NCBI RefSeq assembly: GCF_002261345.1
Contig: NZ_NEVT01000007.1
Location: 372,001-436,000, forward strand
Length of the DNA stretch: 64,000 bases
Origin: Bordetella genomosp. 2
Lineage (GTDB): Bacteria; Pseudomonadota; Gammaproteobacteria; Burkholderiales; Burkholderiaceae_B
Direction of reading: 5' to 3'
Below, in pieces: positions 17,721-27,255 of this stretch (position 1 is the first letter of the stretch; every line of letters starts with the position of its first letter). The notes beneath the pieces are model-generated. The model was given only the letters and a program-made list of their open reading frames with translations, made no database searches and was not told the DNA's origin. The translations under genes and the position numbers were made by a program.

Positions 17721-20160
17721 AGCGCTGCTCCAGTTGCGCGGCGGCGCGTCGCACGCGCGCCTGCCAGGTCTCGGTGCTGAGCTGGCCGCGCAGGCTTTCG
17801 GTCCAGAGCGGAAACGACAGCGGCGTGAGCGTGCGCGGCTCGCACAGCGCCAGGACGCGGCGCTCGCAGTCGCGCAGGGCCGCCAGCAGCCGCGGCGCCT
17901 CCAGCTGCAACTCGAAGACCTCGCGTTCGGCCTGCGCCAGCAACAGATGACCGGGATCGTAGCGGCGCAACACGTCATAGAGCAGGCCGCTGGAGGCCTG
18001 CACCTGGCGCAGCGACCGGGCCGCGCGGCCCGGCAGCGACGGCGTCAGCAGGCCTGCCACGCGGGCGATCTCGCGGAACTGCCGGCGCGCCAGCTCGCCC
18101 AGGTTGACGCCGTCGCGCAGGTCCTCGGCCATGCCGGCCGGGCTGAGCAATTGCCGCAGCAGCGCCTCATCCAGCACGGCCGGCGCGGCCAGCGTCAGCA
18201 TCAGGCCATAGTCGTTGACGGCATAGGAAAACGTGTTGGCCTCGCGGCGGCCCCAGCGCAGCGCCAGCATGGCCGCCAGGCCTTCGTGCACCGCGCGGCC
18301 CGCGAACGGGAACAGGAACAGGTGCATGCCGCGCCGCGTGGCGATGCGCTCGGCCACCAGGCGGTCGCGGCGCGGCAGCGCGCTGGCCCGCTGCTGGATG
18401 CGCAGCAGCGGCGCCACGACGCGCATTTCGCGGTGCGCGCCGGGCTGCGCATAAAGGCTTTCCACTTCGCGCGCCAATTGGGTCGACAAAGGCATGCGGC
18501 CGCCTTGCCAGGTGGCGACCGCGCCGTCGCCGCCCTTGGCGCGCCGCACATAGGCGGTCATGCCTTCCAGGCGCACCAGTTGCAGCGCCCGGCCGGCGAA
18601 CTGGAAGACCGCGCCGGGGCGCAGGCGCGCCAGGAAGCCCTCTTCCACCGAGCCCAGCGTGCCGCCTCGCAAATAGCGCACCGACACCGCGCCATCGGCG
18701 GCAATGGTGCCGATCGACAACCGGTGGCGCAGGGCGACGCGGCGGTCGTGCACGCGGTACCGGCCATCCTCGTCGCGCTCGACGCGCCGGAATTCCGGAT
18801 AGTTCTCCAGCGCGCGGCCGCCCTGCACGATGAAGTCCAGCACGGCCTGCCAGGTGGCGACGTCCAGGCCGGCGTAGGCGTGCGTGCCGGTCACTTCGCG
18901 GTACAGCGCGTGAGCCTCGAACCCGCCGCCCAGGGCCAGCGTCACGGCATGCTGGGCCAGCACATCCAGGCTGCCGCGCGGCGCCGGCCGGGATTCGATG
19001 GCGCCGCGCGCGATGGCCTGGCGCGCGGCGGCATATTCGATCAGCTCCAGCGCCTGCGCGGGCACGCAGACGACCCGGCCCGATGCGCCGGGGCGGTGCC
19101 GGGCGCGGCCGGCCCGCTGCAGCAGGCGGGCCACGCCCTTGGGGCTGCCGACCTGCAGCACCTGGTCCACCGCGGGGAAATCCACCCCCAGGTCCAGGCT
19201 GGAAGTCGCCACCACGCAGCGCACCGTGCCGTCGCGCAGGCCCTGCTCGGCGGCGGCGCGCAGCGCGGGATCCAGCGAACCGTGGTGCAGCGCCAGCGTG
19301 GCCCGGTCTTCCGGCCAGATCGATTCCAGCGCGCGGTGCCACAATTCCGCCTGGGCGCGCGTGTTGGTGAACAACAGGCTGGACCGCACCGCGAACAGGC
19401 GCTCGAACACGCGCGGCAATTGCGCCAGGCCCAGGTGCCCGGCCCATGGCAAGGCGCGGCCGGGCGTCGGCAGCAAGGTCGAAATGACCATCTTGCGGGG
19501 CCGCGCGCCCGCCACCAGCGCGCCTTCCGGCACATGCGGCAGCAGCACCGCGCGCGCCTCTTCCAGGTTGCCCAGCGTGGCGGACAGGCCCCAGGTGCGC
19601 AGCGGCGGCGACAGGCATCGCAGGCGCGCCAGGCACAACTGCAGCAACACGCCGCGCTTGTTGCCGAGCAGTTCGTGCCACTCGTCCACCACCACGCAGC
19701 GCAGGGCGCGCAAGCGCGGCGCCGTGTCCGGGTAGGACAGCAGCAGCGCCAGCGATTCGGGCGTGATCACCAGCACGTCCGCCTTGCCCTGGCGCGCCAG
19801 GCGCTTGTCGCGCGCGCTGGCGTCGCCGGTGCGCATCGCGACGGTCCAGGGCAGGGACAAGTCGCCGACGATCTGCGCCAGCGCGCGCGTGGTGTCGGCC
19901 GCCAGCGCGCGCAGCGGCGTCACCCACAGCACGCGCGGCCCCTGGCCCGCCGCGCGCGCGTGGTCCGGCTCGCCCAGCGCCTCCAGCAGCGGCCCGCCGA
20001 ATGCCGCCAGCGTCTTGCCGCTGCCGGTCGGCGTATGCAGCAGGCCCGACTGGCCCGCCAGATAGCGGCGCCAGGTCTCGCGCTGGAAAGCCGCCGCCCG
20101 CCAGCCGCGCGCCTGGAACCAGGCCGCCAGCGGCGCATCCCAGGCGCGCGGGCTCCTCAT
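17704..20160 (-). CDS. Ligase-associated Lhr-Core DEAD/DEAH helicase
   Basis: An 818-residue superfamily 2 helicase of the Lhr-Core type. Walker A is TPTGSGKT (43-50), motif II is VVDEWHELLGNKRG, motif III SATLG and motif VI LQRAGRARHRPG. The C-terminal winged-helix and Lhr-specific region follow. It translocates 3' to 5' on single-stranded DNA in characterised relatives. The start overlaps the ligase stop by 4 bases (ATGA). It lacks the extra C-terminal domain of full-length Lhr, as usual for ligase-linked versions. Confidence 0.93.
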   Translation of the reverse strand: MRSPRAWDAPLAAWFQARGWRAAAFQRETWRRYLAGQSGLLHTPTGSGKTLAAFGGPLLEALGEPDHARAAGQGPRVLWVTPLRALAADTTRALAQIVGDLSLPWTVAMRTGDASARDKRLARQGKADVLVITPESLALLLSYPDTAPRLRALRCVVVDEWHELLGNKRGVLLQLCLARLRCLSPPLRTWGLSATLGNLEEARAVLLPHVPEGALVAGARPRKMVISTLLPTPGRALPWAGHLGLAQLPRVFERLFAVRSSLLFTNTRAQAELWHRALESIWPEDRATLALHHGSLDPALRAAAEQGLRDGTVRCVVATSSLDLGVDFPAVDQVLQVGSPKGVARLLQRAGRARHRPGASGRVVCVPAQALELIEYAAARQAIARGAIESRPAPRGSLDVLAQHAVTLALGGGFEAHALYREVTGTHAYAGLDVATWQAVLDFIVQGGRALENYPEFRRVERDEDGRYRVHDRRVALRHRLSIGTIAADGAVSVRYLRGGTLGSVEEGFLARLRPGAVFQFAGRALQLVRLEGMTAYVRRAKGGDGAVATWQGGRMPLSTQLAREVESLYAQPGAHREMRVVAPLLRIQQRASALPRRDRLVAERIATRRGMHLFLFPFAGRAVHEGLAAMLALRWGRREANTFSYAVNDYGLMLTLAAPAVLDEALLRQLLSPAGMAEDLRDGVNLGELARRQFREIARVAGLLTPSLPGRAARSLRQVQASSGLLYDVLRRYDPGHLLLAQAEREVFELQLEAPRLLAALRDCERRVLALCEPRTLTPLSFPLWTESLRGQLSTETWQARVRRAAAQLEQRYADIA

Positions 20161-21761
20161 CGCGCCAGCGCCTTGAGCGTCTCGAGCCGGTCGGCCTCGG
20201 CGGCCGGCTTGTCGCGCCGCCAGCGCAGGATGCGCGGGAAGCGCACCGCCACGCCCGATTTGTGGCGCTTCGACAGGCTGACGCCCTCGAAGCCCAGCTC
20301 GAACACTTGCACCGGGTCGACCGCGCGCACCGGGCCGAAACGCTCGCGCGTATGGGCGCGCAGCCAACGGTCCAGCTCCAGGATCTCCTTGTCGTCCAGG
20401 CCGGAATACGCCTTGGCCACCGGCACCAGCGTGTCGCCCTGCCACAGGCCGAAGGTGTAGTCGGTATAGAGCGTGCTGCGGCGGCCGTGGCCCGCTTGCG
20501 CGTACAGCAGCACGGCATCGACGGTCAGCGGGTCGATCTTCCACTTCCACCAGTCGCCGCGCCGGCGCCCGCTCTGGTAGGGCGCGCTGGCGCGCTTGAG
20601 CATGAAACCTTCCACGCCGCGCTCGCGCGACTCCGCGCGCAGCGCGGCGGCCTGCTCCCAACTGGCCGGCGCCACCAGCGGCGACAGCGCCAGGCGCGGG
20701 TCGGGATGGCGCCGCAGCAATGCGGCCAGGCGGCGCCGGCGTTCGGCCTGCGGCAGCTCGCGCAGGTCGGTCCCTTGCAGTTCCAGCAAGTCGTACGCCA
20801 GCATGCGCACCGGCGCCTCGGCCAGCCAGCGCGGCCCGGGCTTGAGCCGCTGGATGCGCGTCTGCAGGGCGGCGAACGGCATCGGCGCGGCGGCGTCGTC
20901 CTGCCAGGCCAGCAATTCGCCGTCCAGCACGCAATCGACGTCCAGCGCGGCGGCCGCGGCCTCGACTTCGGGAAAGCGTCCGTCCAGGCGCTCTTCGCCG
21001 CGCGACCACAACGCCACCTCGCCGTGGCGACGGATCAACTGCGCGCGGATGCCGTCCCACTTCCACTCGACCAGCCACTCGTCGATCGGCCCCAGGACGG
21101 CCGGATCGCCCTCCAGCGGCGCGGCCAGGAAGAACGGATACGGCTGCTGGCGGTCGCCGGGCAGCTCTTCCGCGCTGAGCAGGTCGCGCAGGAAGGCCGG
21201 GCTGGGCGTCCACGCGCCCAGCATGCGCTGGGCGATGCGCGCGATCGGTACGCCCGACATTTCCGCCAGGGCCTGCTGCACCGTGCGTTGCGAGACGCCG
21301 ACGCGCAGCGCGCCCGTCAGCATCTTGTTGAAGACCAGCCGCTCGTCGAACGGCAGGCCCAGCCAGGCCGGCACGATCGCCGCGCGGCGTTCGGCTTCGT
21401 CGCGGTTGGCGACCGGCAGCAGCACTTCCTCGATCCAGTCGGCCAGGCCGCGCTCCGGCGCGGGCCGCTCCGGGTCGGGCACCAGCAGCGCCAGGGTCTC
21501 GGCCAGGTCGCCGACCTGGTCGTAGCTGGCATCGACCAGCCAGGGCGGCGTGCCGGAGGCCGCCGCGGCCCAGGCGCGCAGTTCGCCCACGGCGGCGATC
21601 TTGCGGCGCGCGCTGGTGATCTTGCCGCCCGCCAGCAGGTACAGCGCCCAGGCCGCGTCGCGCGGCGGCGCATCGCGGAAATAGGCGACCAGCGCCGCGC
21701 GCCTGTCCAGGATGGCGGTGGAACGGTCCAGTTCCTGGTACAGCGCCGCGAATCGCTTCAT
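20157..21761 (-). CDS. ATP-dependent DNA ligase (repair type)
   Basis: A 534-residue bacterial ATP-dependent DNA ligase. An N-terminal DNA-binding domain (about 1-205) precedes the nucleotidyltransferase domain, whose AMP-accepting Lys234 is in EWKWDGIRAQ; DCVLDGELLAW is the following ligase motif, and the OB domain ends the protein. I start at MKRFAALYQE, the family N-terminus; an in-frame ATG 25 codons upstream adds an Arg-rich extension. It is the ligase of the Exo-Lig-Lhr-MPE cluster, presumed to seal breaks in a pathway separate from the NAD-dependent LigA. Confidence 0.93.
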   Translation of the reverse strand: MKRFAALYQELDRSTAILDRRAALVAYFRDAPPRDAAWALYLLAGGKITSARRKIAAVGELRAWAAAASGTPPWLVDASYDQVGDLAETLALLVPDPERPAPERGLADWIEEVLLPVANRDEAERRAAIVPAWLGLPFDERLVFNKMLTGALRVGVSQRTVQQALAEMSGVPIARIAQRMLGAWTPSPAFLRDLLSAEELPGDRQQPYPFFLAAPLEGDPAVLGPIDEWLVEWKWDGIRAQLIRRHGEVALWSRGEERLDGRFPEVEAAAAALDVDCVLDGELLAWQDDAAAPMPFAALQTRIQRLKPGPRWLAEAPVRMLAYDLLELQGTDLRELPQAERRRRLAALLRRHPDPRLALSPLVAPASWEQAAALRAESRERGVEGFMLKRASAPYQSGRRRGDWWKWKIDPLTVDAVLLYAQAGHGRRSTLYTDYTFGLWQGDTLVPVAKAYSGLDDKEILELDRWLRAHTRERFGPVRAVDPVQVFELGFEGVSLSKRHKSGVAVRFPRILRWRRDKPAAEADRLETLKALAR

Positions 21762-21875
21762 GCCGCGGTCCGTGTTCCCGCGCCAGGCCTGCCGGCGCTG
21801 CAAGCCGCCGCGCGCGGGCCGGGGATCGGACGGCATCTGCTCATGCGCGGCTCCTCTTTTTGGCGTGTCCGGGCC

Positions 21876-22880
21876 TCAGTCATCGTCGCCGTACTGCGTC
21901 GCCAGCGTCTCGGCGGCCACGCCGGCCTCGTTCAGGGTGCGCACCAGCGCATGGGTGTCGCCATGCGTGGCGATCACGCGCCGCGCGCCGGTCTCGCGGA
22001 TCGTGCACAGCAGGGCCGGCCAGTCGGCATGATCGGACACGACAAAGCCTCGATCCATATTGCGGCGGCGCCGGTTGCCGCGCAGCCGCATCCAGCCCGA
22101 CGCGAAGCCCTGCTGCGCCCTGCGGAAGCGCCGCAACCAGGCGCTGCCGGCCGCCGAAGGCGGCGCCATGATCAGCTCTCCAGCAAAACCCGTACCCGGC
22201 GCGGGCGCGGCGCCGTCCGCGTCGATGACCGGGCGCGTGTCGGCCATGTCGATGCCGGCGCGCCGGTACACCTCCACGCCCGCGGCGATCGCGCCATGCA
22301 GGTAGACCGGCCGGTCGATGCAGGGCTTGAGCTCGGCCAGCAGGCGCTGCGCCTTGCCCAGCGCATAGCAGTAGAGAATGGCGGCCTCGCCGCGCGCCGC
22401 GCAGTGGTCGCGCCAGCGCACGATATCGCGCGCGACGTCGGCGGCGCTGGGCCAGCGGTAGATCGGCAGGCCGAACGTCGCCTCGGTGATGAAGGTGTCG
22501 CAGGCGACCACTTCGAACGGGCTGCAGGTGGGATCGGGCTGGCGCTTGTAGTCGCCCGAGACCACCCACACCTGGCCGCCGGCCTCGATGCGGACCTGGG
22601 CCGAGCCCAGCACGTGGCCGGCCGGATGCAGCGACACGCGCGCATCGCCCAGCATGAACGGCTCGCCGTAGGCATGGACGCGATAGTCCTGCGCCCCCAG
22701 GCGCCATTGCAGGATCGGCAGGCCTTCCGCGCTGGTGTGATAGCAGCCCATGCCGGGGCGCGCATGGTCGCCGTGGCCGTGCGTCAGCACCGCGACGACG
22801 ACCGGCCGCCAGGGGTCGATGTAGAACTGCCCGGCCGGACAATACAGGCCTTCCGGACGGAGTTGCACCAGATCAGCCAT
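21876..22880 (-). CDS. Ligase-associated metallo-beta-lactamase-fold DNA exonuclease
   Basis: A 334-residue nuclease of the metallo-beta-lactamase/beta-CASP group that accompanies ATP-dependent ligases. The zinc motif is LTHGHGDH (His34, His36, Asp38, His39), followed by HPAGHVLGS and VVSGDYK. The C-terminal VVSDHADW carries the last conserved Asp-His. I choose the ATG at 22880, preceded by GGGAG, over an in-frame ATG 15 bases upstream. It is the first gene of the repair cluster, 114 bases before the ligase. Confidence 0.9.
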   Translation of the reverse strand: MADLVQLRPEGLYCPAGQFYIDPWRPVVVAVLTHGHGDHARPGMGCYHTSAEGLPILQWRLGAQDYRVHAYGEPFMLGDARVSLHPAGHVLGSAQVRIEAGGQVWVVSGDYKRQPDPTCSPFEVVACDTFITEATFGLPIYRWPSAADVARDIVRWRDHCAARGEAAILYCYALGKAQRLLAELKPCIDRPVYLHGAIAAGVEVYRRAGIDMADTRPVIDADGAAPAPGTGFAGELIMAPPSAAGSAWLRRFRRAQQGFASGWMRLRGNRRRRNMDRGFVVSDHADWPALLCTIRETGARRVIATHGDTHALVRTLNEAGVAAETLATQYGDDD

Positions 22881-22930
22881 GGGCGCTCCCGACATGGCGC
22901 GGCGCCGTCGGCGCCGGCCGCCTGCCTCCT

Positions 22931-23854
22931 TTATAAACCGGCTGGCGCGGGCGCGGCGTCGGCCGCCCCCGCCAGATGATCCAGCAGCAGGCGCGCCGCC
23001 GGCGTCAGGCTGTCCGCATCGCGGAAGCACAGCATGAAGCGGCGCCGGGCCCAGGCGTCTTCCAGCGGCACGATGCGCAGGCCGGCGCCGCGCGCGTAGG
23101 GGCTGGCCACCTCGACCGGCACGATGGTAATGGCCAGCCCGGCCTGGACCACGCGCAGGGCCGAATCGAAATTGGCCACGATGACGCGATGGATCAGCGG
23201 CTTGCCGGCCTGGGCGGCGGCGCGATGCAGCAACACCTGCACCGCGCTCGCGGTCGGCATGCCGGCGTGCTCGTAATCCAGCGTCTGCGCGAAGCTCACG
23301 CGCTTGCGCGCCGCCAGCGGATGCCCGGCCGGCACCGCGATGGCCAGGCGGTCCTCGCGGTACGGACGCGCCCGCAGGCCCTTGAAATCCGCCGCGTCCC
23401 AGCAGATGCCGATGGACGCCATGCCCTCGCGCACGCCGCGGATGACCTGGTGGCTCAGGCCCTCTTCGAGGTCGACGCGGATGTCGGCATGCGCCGGCTC
23501 TTTCAGGAAGCGCGCCACGTCGTCCGGCAGCGATTCCGCCATGGCCGACGAAGATGCCAGGATGCGCACCAGCCCCGTCACGCCCTTGGTGTAGGACAGC
23601 ATGTCGCGCTCGATGCGCGCGGCGCTGGCCATGATGGAGCGCGCGTGTTCGAGCAGGGTCTCGCCGGCCGCCGAGGGCTCGACGCCGTGCCGCCGGCGCA
23701 CCAGCAGCCTGGCGCCCACCGTGTGTTCCAGCTGCGCCAGCCGCTTGCTGATGGCCGAACCGGCGATGTTGGCGCGCTCGCTCGCGCGGGCGATGTTGCG
23801 GGTTTCGCAAACGAGCGCAAAGAGCCGCAGGGAAGTGAAGTCCAGGTCGCGCAT
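22931..23854 (-). CDS. LysR-family transcriptional regulator
   Basis: A 307-residue LysR regulator. The winged helix is at 1-62 (LRLFALVCETRNIARASERANIAGSAISKRLAQLE) and the periplasmic-binding-like effector domain covers about 90-295. It is divergent from the HMG-CoA-lyase/CoA-transferase fusion gene and is its probable activator. A 17-base-spaced promoter and a symmetric site lie in the shared 139-base gap. Confidence 0.93.
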   Translation of the reverse strand: MRDLDFTSLRLFALVCETRNIARASERANIAGSAISKRLAQLEHTVGARLLVRRRHGVEPSAAGETLLEHARSIMASAARIERDMLSYTKGVTGLVRILASSSAMAESLPDDVARFLKEPAHADIRVDLEEGLSHQVIRGVREGMASIGICWDAADFKGLRARPYREDRLAIAVPAGHPLAARKRVSFAQTLDYEHAGMPTASAVQVLLHRAAAQAGKPLIHRVIVANFDSALRVVQAGLAITIVPVEVASPYARGAGLRIVPLEDAWARRRFMLCFRDADSLTPAARLLLDHLAGAADAAPAPAGL

Positions 23855-23892
23855 GGGTCTGCCGGGGCGGTGCCCGCCGTGCTGGTGGAGAT

Positions 23893-23907
23893 ATTCCAGT
23901 ATGGAAT
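23893..23907. promoter_or_regulatory. Symmetric LysR-type binding site
   Basis: ATTCCAgtaTGGAAT is a perfect 6-base-arm palindrome, followed by another TTCCA at 23916-23920. It lies between the divergent LysR and lyase-fusion genes, where LysR proteins bind to regulate themselves and their target. Assignment is by position and symmetry only. Confidence 0.5.
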
Positions 23908-23919
23908 TTCTGAGCTTCC

Positions 23920-23948
23920 AATATTGATATTCTTGATCGTATTGTCAA
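23920..23948 (-). promoter_or_regulatory. Predicted sigma-70 promoter for the LysR gene
   Basis: Read leftward, TTGACA (23948-23943) is a perfect -35 box, and AATATT (23925-23920) is a -10-like hexamer 17 bases on. It lies about 65 bases before the LysR start, just upstream of the palindrome at 23893-23907, which would allow autorepression. Confidence 0.5.
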
Positions 23949-23993
23949 CCCTAAACTGAGGGCCCCGACGACGCACCTGCACGAACCGCCCTC

Positions 23994-26216
23994 ATGCCCG
24001 ACCTGCCTGTACCTGCCTGCCCTCCCGCCCTCCCCGCCGCATGGCCGCGCCGCGCGATCCTGCGCGAAGTGGGGCTGCGCGACGGCCTGCAGAGCATCGC
24101 GCGCATCGTGCCGACCGGACTGAAGCGCCAGTGGATCGACGCGGCGCATGCCGCCGGCCAGCGCGAGATCGAAGTCGGCTCGTTCGTGCCGGCCCGCCTG
24201 CTGCCCCAGCTGGCCGATACGGCGGAACTGGTGGCGCATGCGAAGACCCTGCCCGGCCTGTTCGTGTCGGTGCTGGTGCCCAACCTGAAGGGCGCCGAGC
24301 TGGCGCTCGCCAGCGGCGCCGACCTGATGGTGGTGCCGCTGTCCGCCAGCCATGCGCACAGCCTGGCCAACCTGCGCAAGACGCCCGATGAAGTAGTGCG
24401 CGAGGTCGCGCGCATGCGCGCCGCGCGCGATGCGGCCGGGTCGCGCGCCCTGATCGAAGGCGGCGTGGGCACGGCGTTCGGCTGCACCATCCAGGGCCGG
24501 GTCGACCCGGCCGAGGTGCTGCGCCTGGCGCAGGCCCTGCTCGACGCCGGCGCCGACCGCATCAGCCTGGCCGATACCGTGGGCTACGCCGACCCGCTCA
24601 TGGTGCGCCGGCTGTTCGAGGCGGTCCGGCGCGCGGTGGGCGAGCGCCTGAGCTGCGCGCACTTCCACGATACCCGCGGACTGGGCCTGGCCAACGTCAT
24701 GGCGGCGCTCGACACCGGGGTCGAGCGCTACGATGCCTGCCTGGCCGGCATCGGCGGCTGTCCGCACGCCCCCGGGGCCAGCGGCAACGTCGCCACCGAA
24801 GACCTGGCGTATCTGCTGGGCAGCATGGGCATCGACACCGGGCTGGACATCGACCAGCTGCTGGCGCTGCGCCGGCGCGCCGCGCAATGGCTGGACGGCG
24901 AGCCCCTGCACGGCACGCTGGCGCGCGCGGGGCTGCCGAAGACTTATCCCGGCCGGAATGCGGCCGGCCATGTGGCGGCCCCCGCCGGCGACGCCGCGCC
25001 GGCCGCCGCCGCGCCTGCGGCGTCCGCGCGGCCCGGCCTGCCCCTGGCCGGCATCCGCGTGGTCGAATTCACGCACATGGTCATGGGGCCCACCTGCGGC
25101 ATGGTGCTGGCCGACCTGGGCGCCGAGGTCATCAAGATCGAGCCGGTCGAGGGCGACCGCACGCGCCACCTGCTGGGCGCCGGCGCCGGCTTCTTCCCGA
25201 TGTTCAACCGCAACAAGAAGAGCATCGGGCTCGACCTGCGCAGCGCGGCGGGCGCGCAGGCGGCGCGGCGCCTGGCCGACAGCGCCGACATCGTGCTGGA
25301 GAATTTCCGGCCCGGCACCATGGCCAAGTACGGCCTGGACTACGCCTCGATCAGCGCGCGCAATCCGCGCGTGATCTACGTCAGCCACAAGGGCTTCCTG
25401 CCGGGCCCCTACGAGCACCGCACGGCGCTCGACGAAGTGGTGCAGATGATGGGCGGCCTGGCCTACATGACCGGCCGGCGCGGCGATCCAGTGCGGGCCG
25501 GCTCCAGCGTCAACGACATCATGGGCGGCATGTTCGGCGCCATCGGCGCGCTGGCCGCCCTGATCGAGCGCCGCGTCACCGGGCGCGGGCAGGAAGTGCA
25601 GTCCGCCCTGTTCGAGAACAACGTGTTCCTGGTGGGCCAGCACATGCTGCAATACGCCATCACCGGCGAGGCGGCCGCGCCCATGCCGGACCGCATCTCG
25701 GCCTGGGCGCTGTACGACGTCTTCACCGTCAAGGACGGCGAGCAGATCTTCCTGGCCGCGGTCAGCGACGCCCAATGGACCACCTTCTGCGACGCGCTCG
25801 GCTTCGACGACCTGAAGCGCGCGCCCCACCTGGCCACCAACAACGACCGCGTGCGCGCGCGCCCGACGCTGCTGGCCGACGTGCGCGAACGGCTGCGCGG
25901 CTATTGCGCCGCCGAACTCGCCAGCATCTTCGAGCGGCACGGCCTGCCCTTCGCGCCCATCGTCAAGCCCGAGGAATTGTTCGACGACCCGCACCTGCGC
26001 GCCACCGGCGGGCTGGCCGACATCGTCCTGCCCGACGGCGAGCGGGCCGGCCAGGTGGCGCAGACCACCCTCTTCCCCCTCACCCTGGGCGGCCGGCGCC
26101 TGGGCGTGCGCCTGCAGCCGCCGCCGCTCGGACGGGACACCGGGCCGCTGCTGGAATCGGTCGGCTACCGGCCGCCGGAGATCGACGCGCTGCGCCAGCA
26201 GCGGGCCATTGCCTGA
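23994..26216 (+). CDS. Fused HMG-CoA lyase-like / class III CoA-transferase
   Basis: A 740-residue two-domain enzyme. Residues about 18-310 form a hydroxymethylglutaryl-CoA lyase TIM barrel: REVGLRDGLQ with Asp30, metal ligands His223 and His225 in HFHDTRG, and GIGGCPHAPGASGN with catalytic Cys256 and Asn265. An Ala/Pro-rich linker at about 322-347 leads to a CaiB/BaiF-type CoA-transferase (350-740) with catalytic Asp480 in TALDEVVQ. The pairing implies that a free hydroxy-methyl dicarboxylate (for example 3-hydroxy-3-methylglutarate or citramalate) is activated to its CoA ester and then cleaved. A Bug-family receptor gene follows, giving an uptake partner. The exact acid is inferred. Confidence 0.9.
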   Translation: MPDLPVPACPPALPAAWPRRAILREVGLRDGLQSIARIVPTGLKRQWIDAAHAAGQREIEVGSFVPARLLPQLADTAELVAHAKTLPGLFVSVLVPNLKGAELALASGADLMVVPLSASHAHSLANLRKTPDEVVREVARMRAARDAAGSRALIEGGVGTAFGCTIQGRVDPAEVLRLAQALLDAGADRISLADTVGYADPLMVRRLFEAVRRAVGERLSCAHFHDTRGLGLANVMAALDTGVERYDACLAGIGGCPHAPGASGNVATEDLAYLLGSMGIDTGLDIDQLLALRRRAAQWLDGEPLHGTLARAGLPKTYPGRNAAGHVAAPAGDAAPAAAAPAASARPGLPLAGIRVVEFTHMVMGPTCGMVLADLGAEVIKIEPVEGDRTRHLLGAGAGFFPMFNRNKKSIGLDLRSAAGAQAARRLADSADIVLENFRPGTMAKYGLDYASISARNPRVIYVSHKGFLPGPYEHRTALDEVVQMMGGLAYMTGRRGDPVRAGSSVNDIMGGMFGAIGALAALIERRVTGRGQEVQSALFENNVFLVGQHMLQYAITGEAAAPMPDRISAWALYDVFTVKDGEQIFLAAVSDAQWTTFCDALGFDDLKRAPHLATNNDRVRARPTLLADVRERLRGYCAAELASIFERHGLPFAPIVKPEELFDDPHLRATGGLADIVLPDGERAGQVAQTTLFPLTLGGRRLGVRLQPPPLGRDTGPLLESVGYRPPEIDALRQQRAIA

Positions 26217-26265
26217 ACCGCATCTTCGCCTTGCCCATCACAACAATACCGAGGAGACAGACAAC

Positions 26266-27255
26266 ATGAACGAATCCCGACCTTCCGGCGCACGCCGCGC
26301 CCTGCTGGGCGCCCTGGGGCTGGCGGCGCTGGGCGCGCCCTGGCTGCTGCGGGCGGAGTCCGCGGCGCGGCCGGTGCGCCTGATCCTGCCCGTGGGCGTG
26401 GGATCCGGCGTCGACACCATCGTGCGCAGCGCCGGACCGGCGCTGAACGCCGCCTTCGGCGCCTCCGTGGTGATCGAGAACCAGCCGGGGGCCGGCGGCA
26501 TCGTCGGCACCACGGCCCTGGTGCGCAGCACCGCGGACGGCACGAACCTGGGCGTGGTGTCGAACAACCACGTGATCTTTCCGAGCGTGTACAAATCGGT
26601 GCCGTTCGACCCCATCGCCGACATCACGCCGATTTCGGTCATCGGCACCACCCCCTTGCTGGTGGTCGTCAACCCGGCCAAGCTGCCGCAGGGCAATGTC
26701 CAGGACCTGGTGGCCGCGCTACGCGCCAAGCCGGACGCCTACAACTATGCGTCGTCGGGCAACGGCACCATCCTGCACCTGGCGGCCGAGATGTTCCTGC
26801 AGCAGGCCGGCCTGCGCATCCGGCACATTCCCTACAAGGGCGTGGGCCCCATGGTGACCGACCTGATCAGCGGCCAGGTGGACCTGGGCGTGCTGTCGCT
26901 GCCCTCCATCCTGCCGCACCTGCAAAGCGGCGCGCTGAAAGCCATCGGCGTGGGCGGCGCCAGCCGCAGCGCCGCGATCCCGGATATTCCCACCATTGCC
27001 GAACAGGGGTTGCCCGACTATCACGTGGAAGGCTGGTTCGCTCTGGTGGGGCCGAAGGGCCTGCCGCCAACGGCGATCTCGCGCGCCTACCAGGCATTCG
27101 GCAAGGCGTATGCGGATCCGGAAGTCCGCAAAGCCATGGCCGTGCAGGGCAACGCCATCGTCATGAAGAACCCGGCCGACACCGCGGCGTACTTCCGCAG
27201 CGAGATGGCGAAGTATGCCGCGATCGTCAAGGCGGCGCGGCTGGAGCCGCAGTAA
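26266..27255 (+). CDS. Bug-family (TctC) solute-binding protein
   Basis: A 329-residue periplasmic receptor of the tripartite tricarboxylate family, common in Bordetella. The signal sequence has an Arg pair (GARRALLGALGL), so Tat export is possible. The mature protein begins RPVRLILPVGVGSGVD, the family pattern, and includes ENQPGAGGIVGT and the Asn-rich anion-binding region. GAGGAG precedes the ATG. It lies 49 bases after the lyase fusion and probably binds its carboxylate substrate; no TctA/TctB membrane genes are adjacent. Confidence 0.9.
   Translation: MNESRPSGARRALLGALGLAALGAPWLLRAESAARPVRLILPVGVGSGVDTIVRSAGPALNAAFGASVVIENQPGAGGIVGTTALVRSTADGTNLGVVSNNHVIFPSVYKSVPFDPIADITPISVIGTTPLLVVVNPAKLPQGNVQDLVAALRAKPDAYNYASSGNGTILHLAAEMFLQQAGLRIRHIPYKGVGPMVTDLISGQVDLGVLSLPSILPHLQSGALKAIGVGGASRSAAIPDIPTIAEQGLPDYHVEGWFALVGPKGLPPTAISRAYQAFGKAYADPEVRKAMAVQGNAIVMKNPADTAAYFRSEMAKYAAIVKAARLEPQ

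Noticed and set aside
20001..22979. 992-codon + strand open frame across the ligase and nuclease genes
   Set aside because: Arg/Gln-rich low-complexity translation; the minus strand encodes recognised ligase and nuclease motifs.
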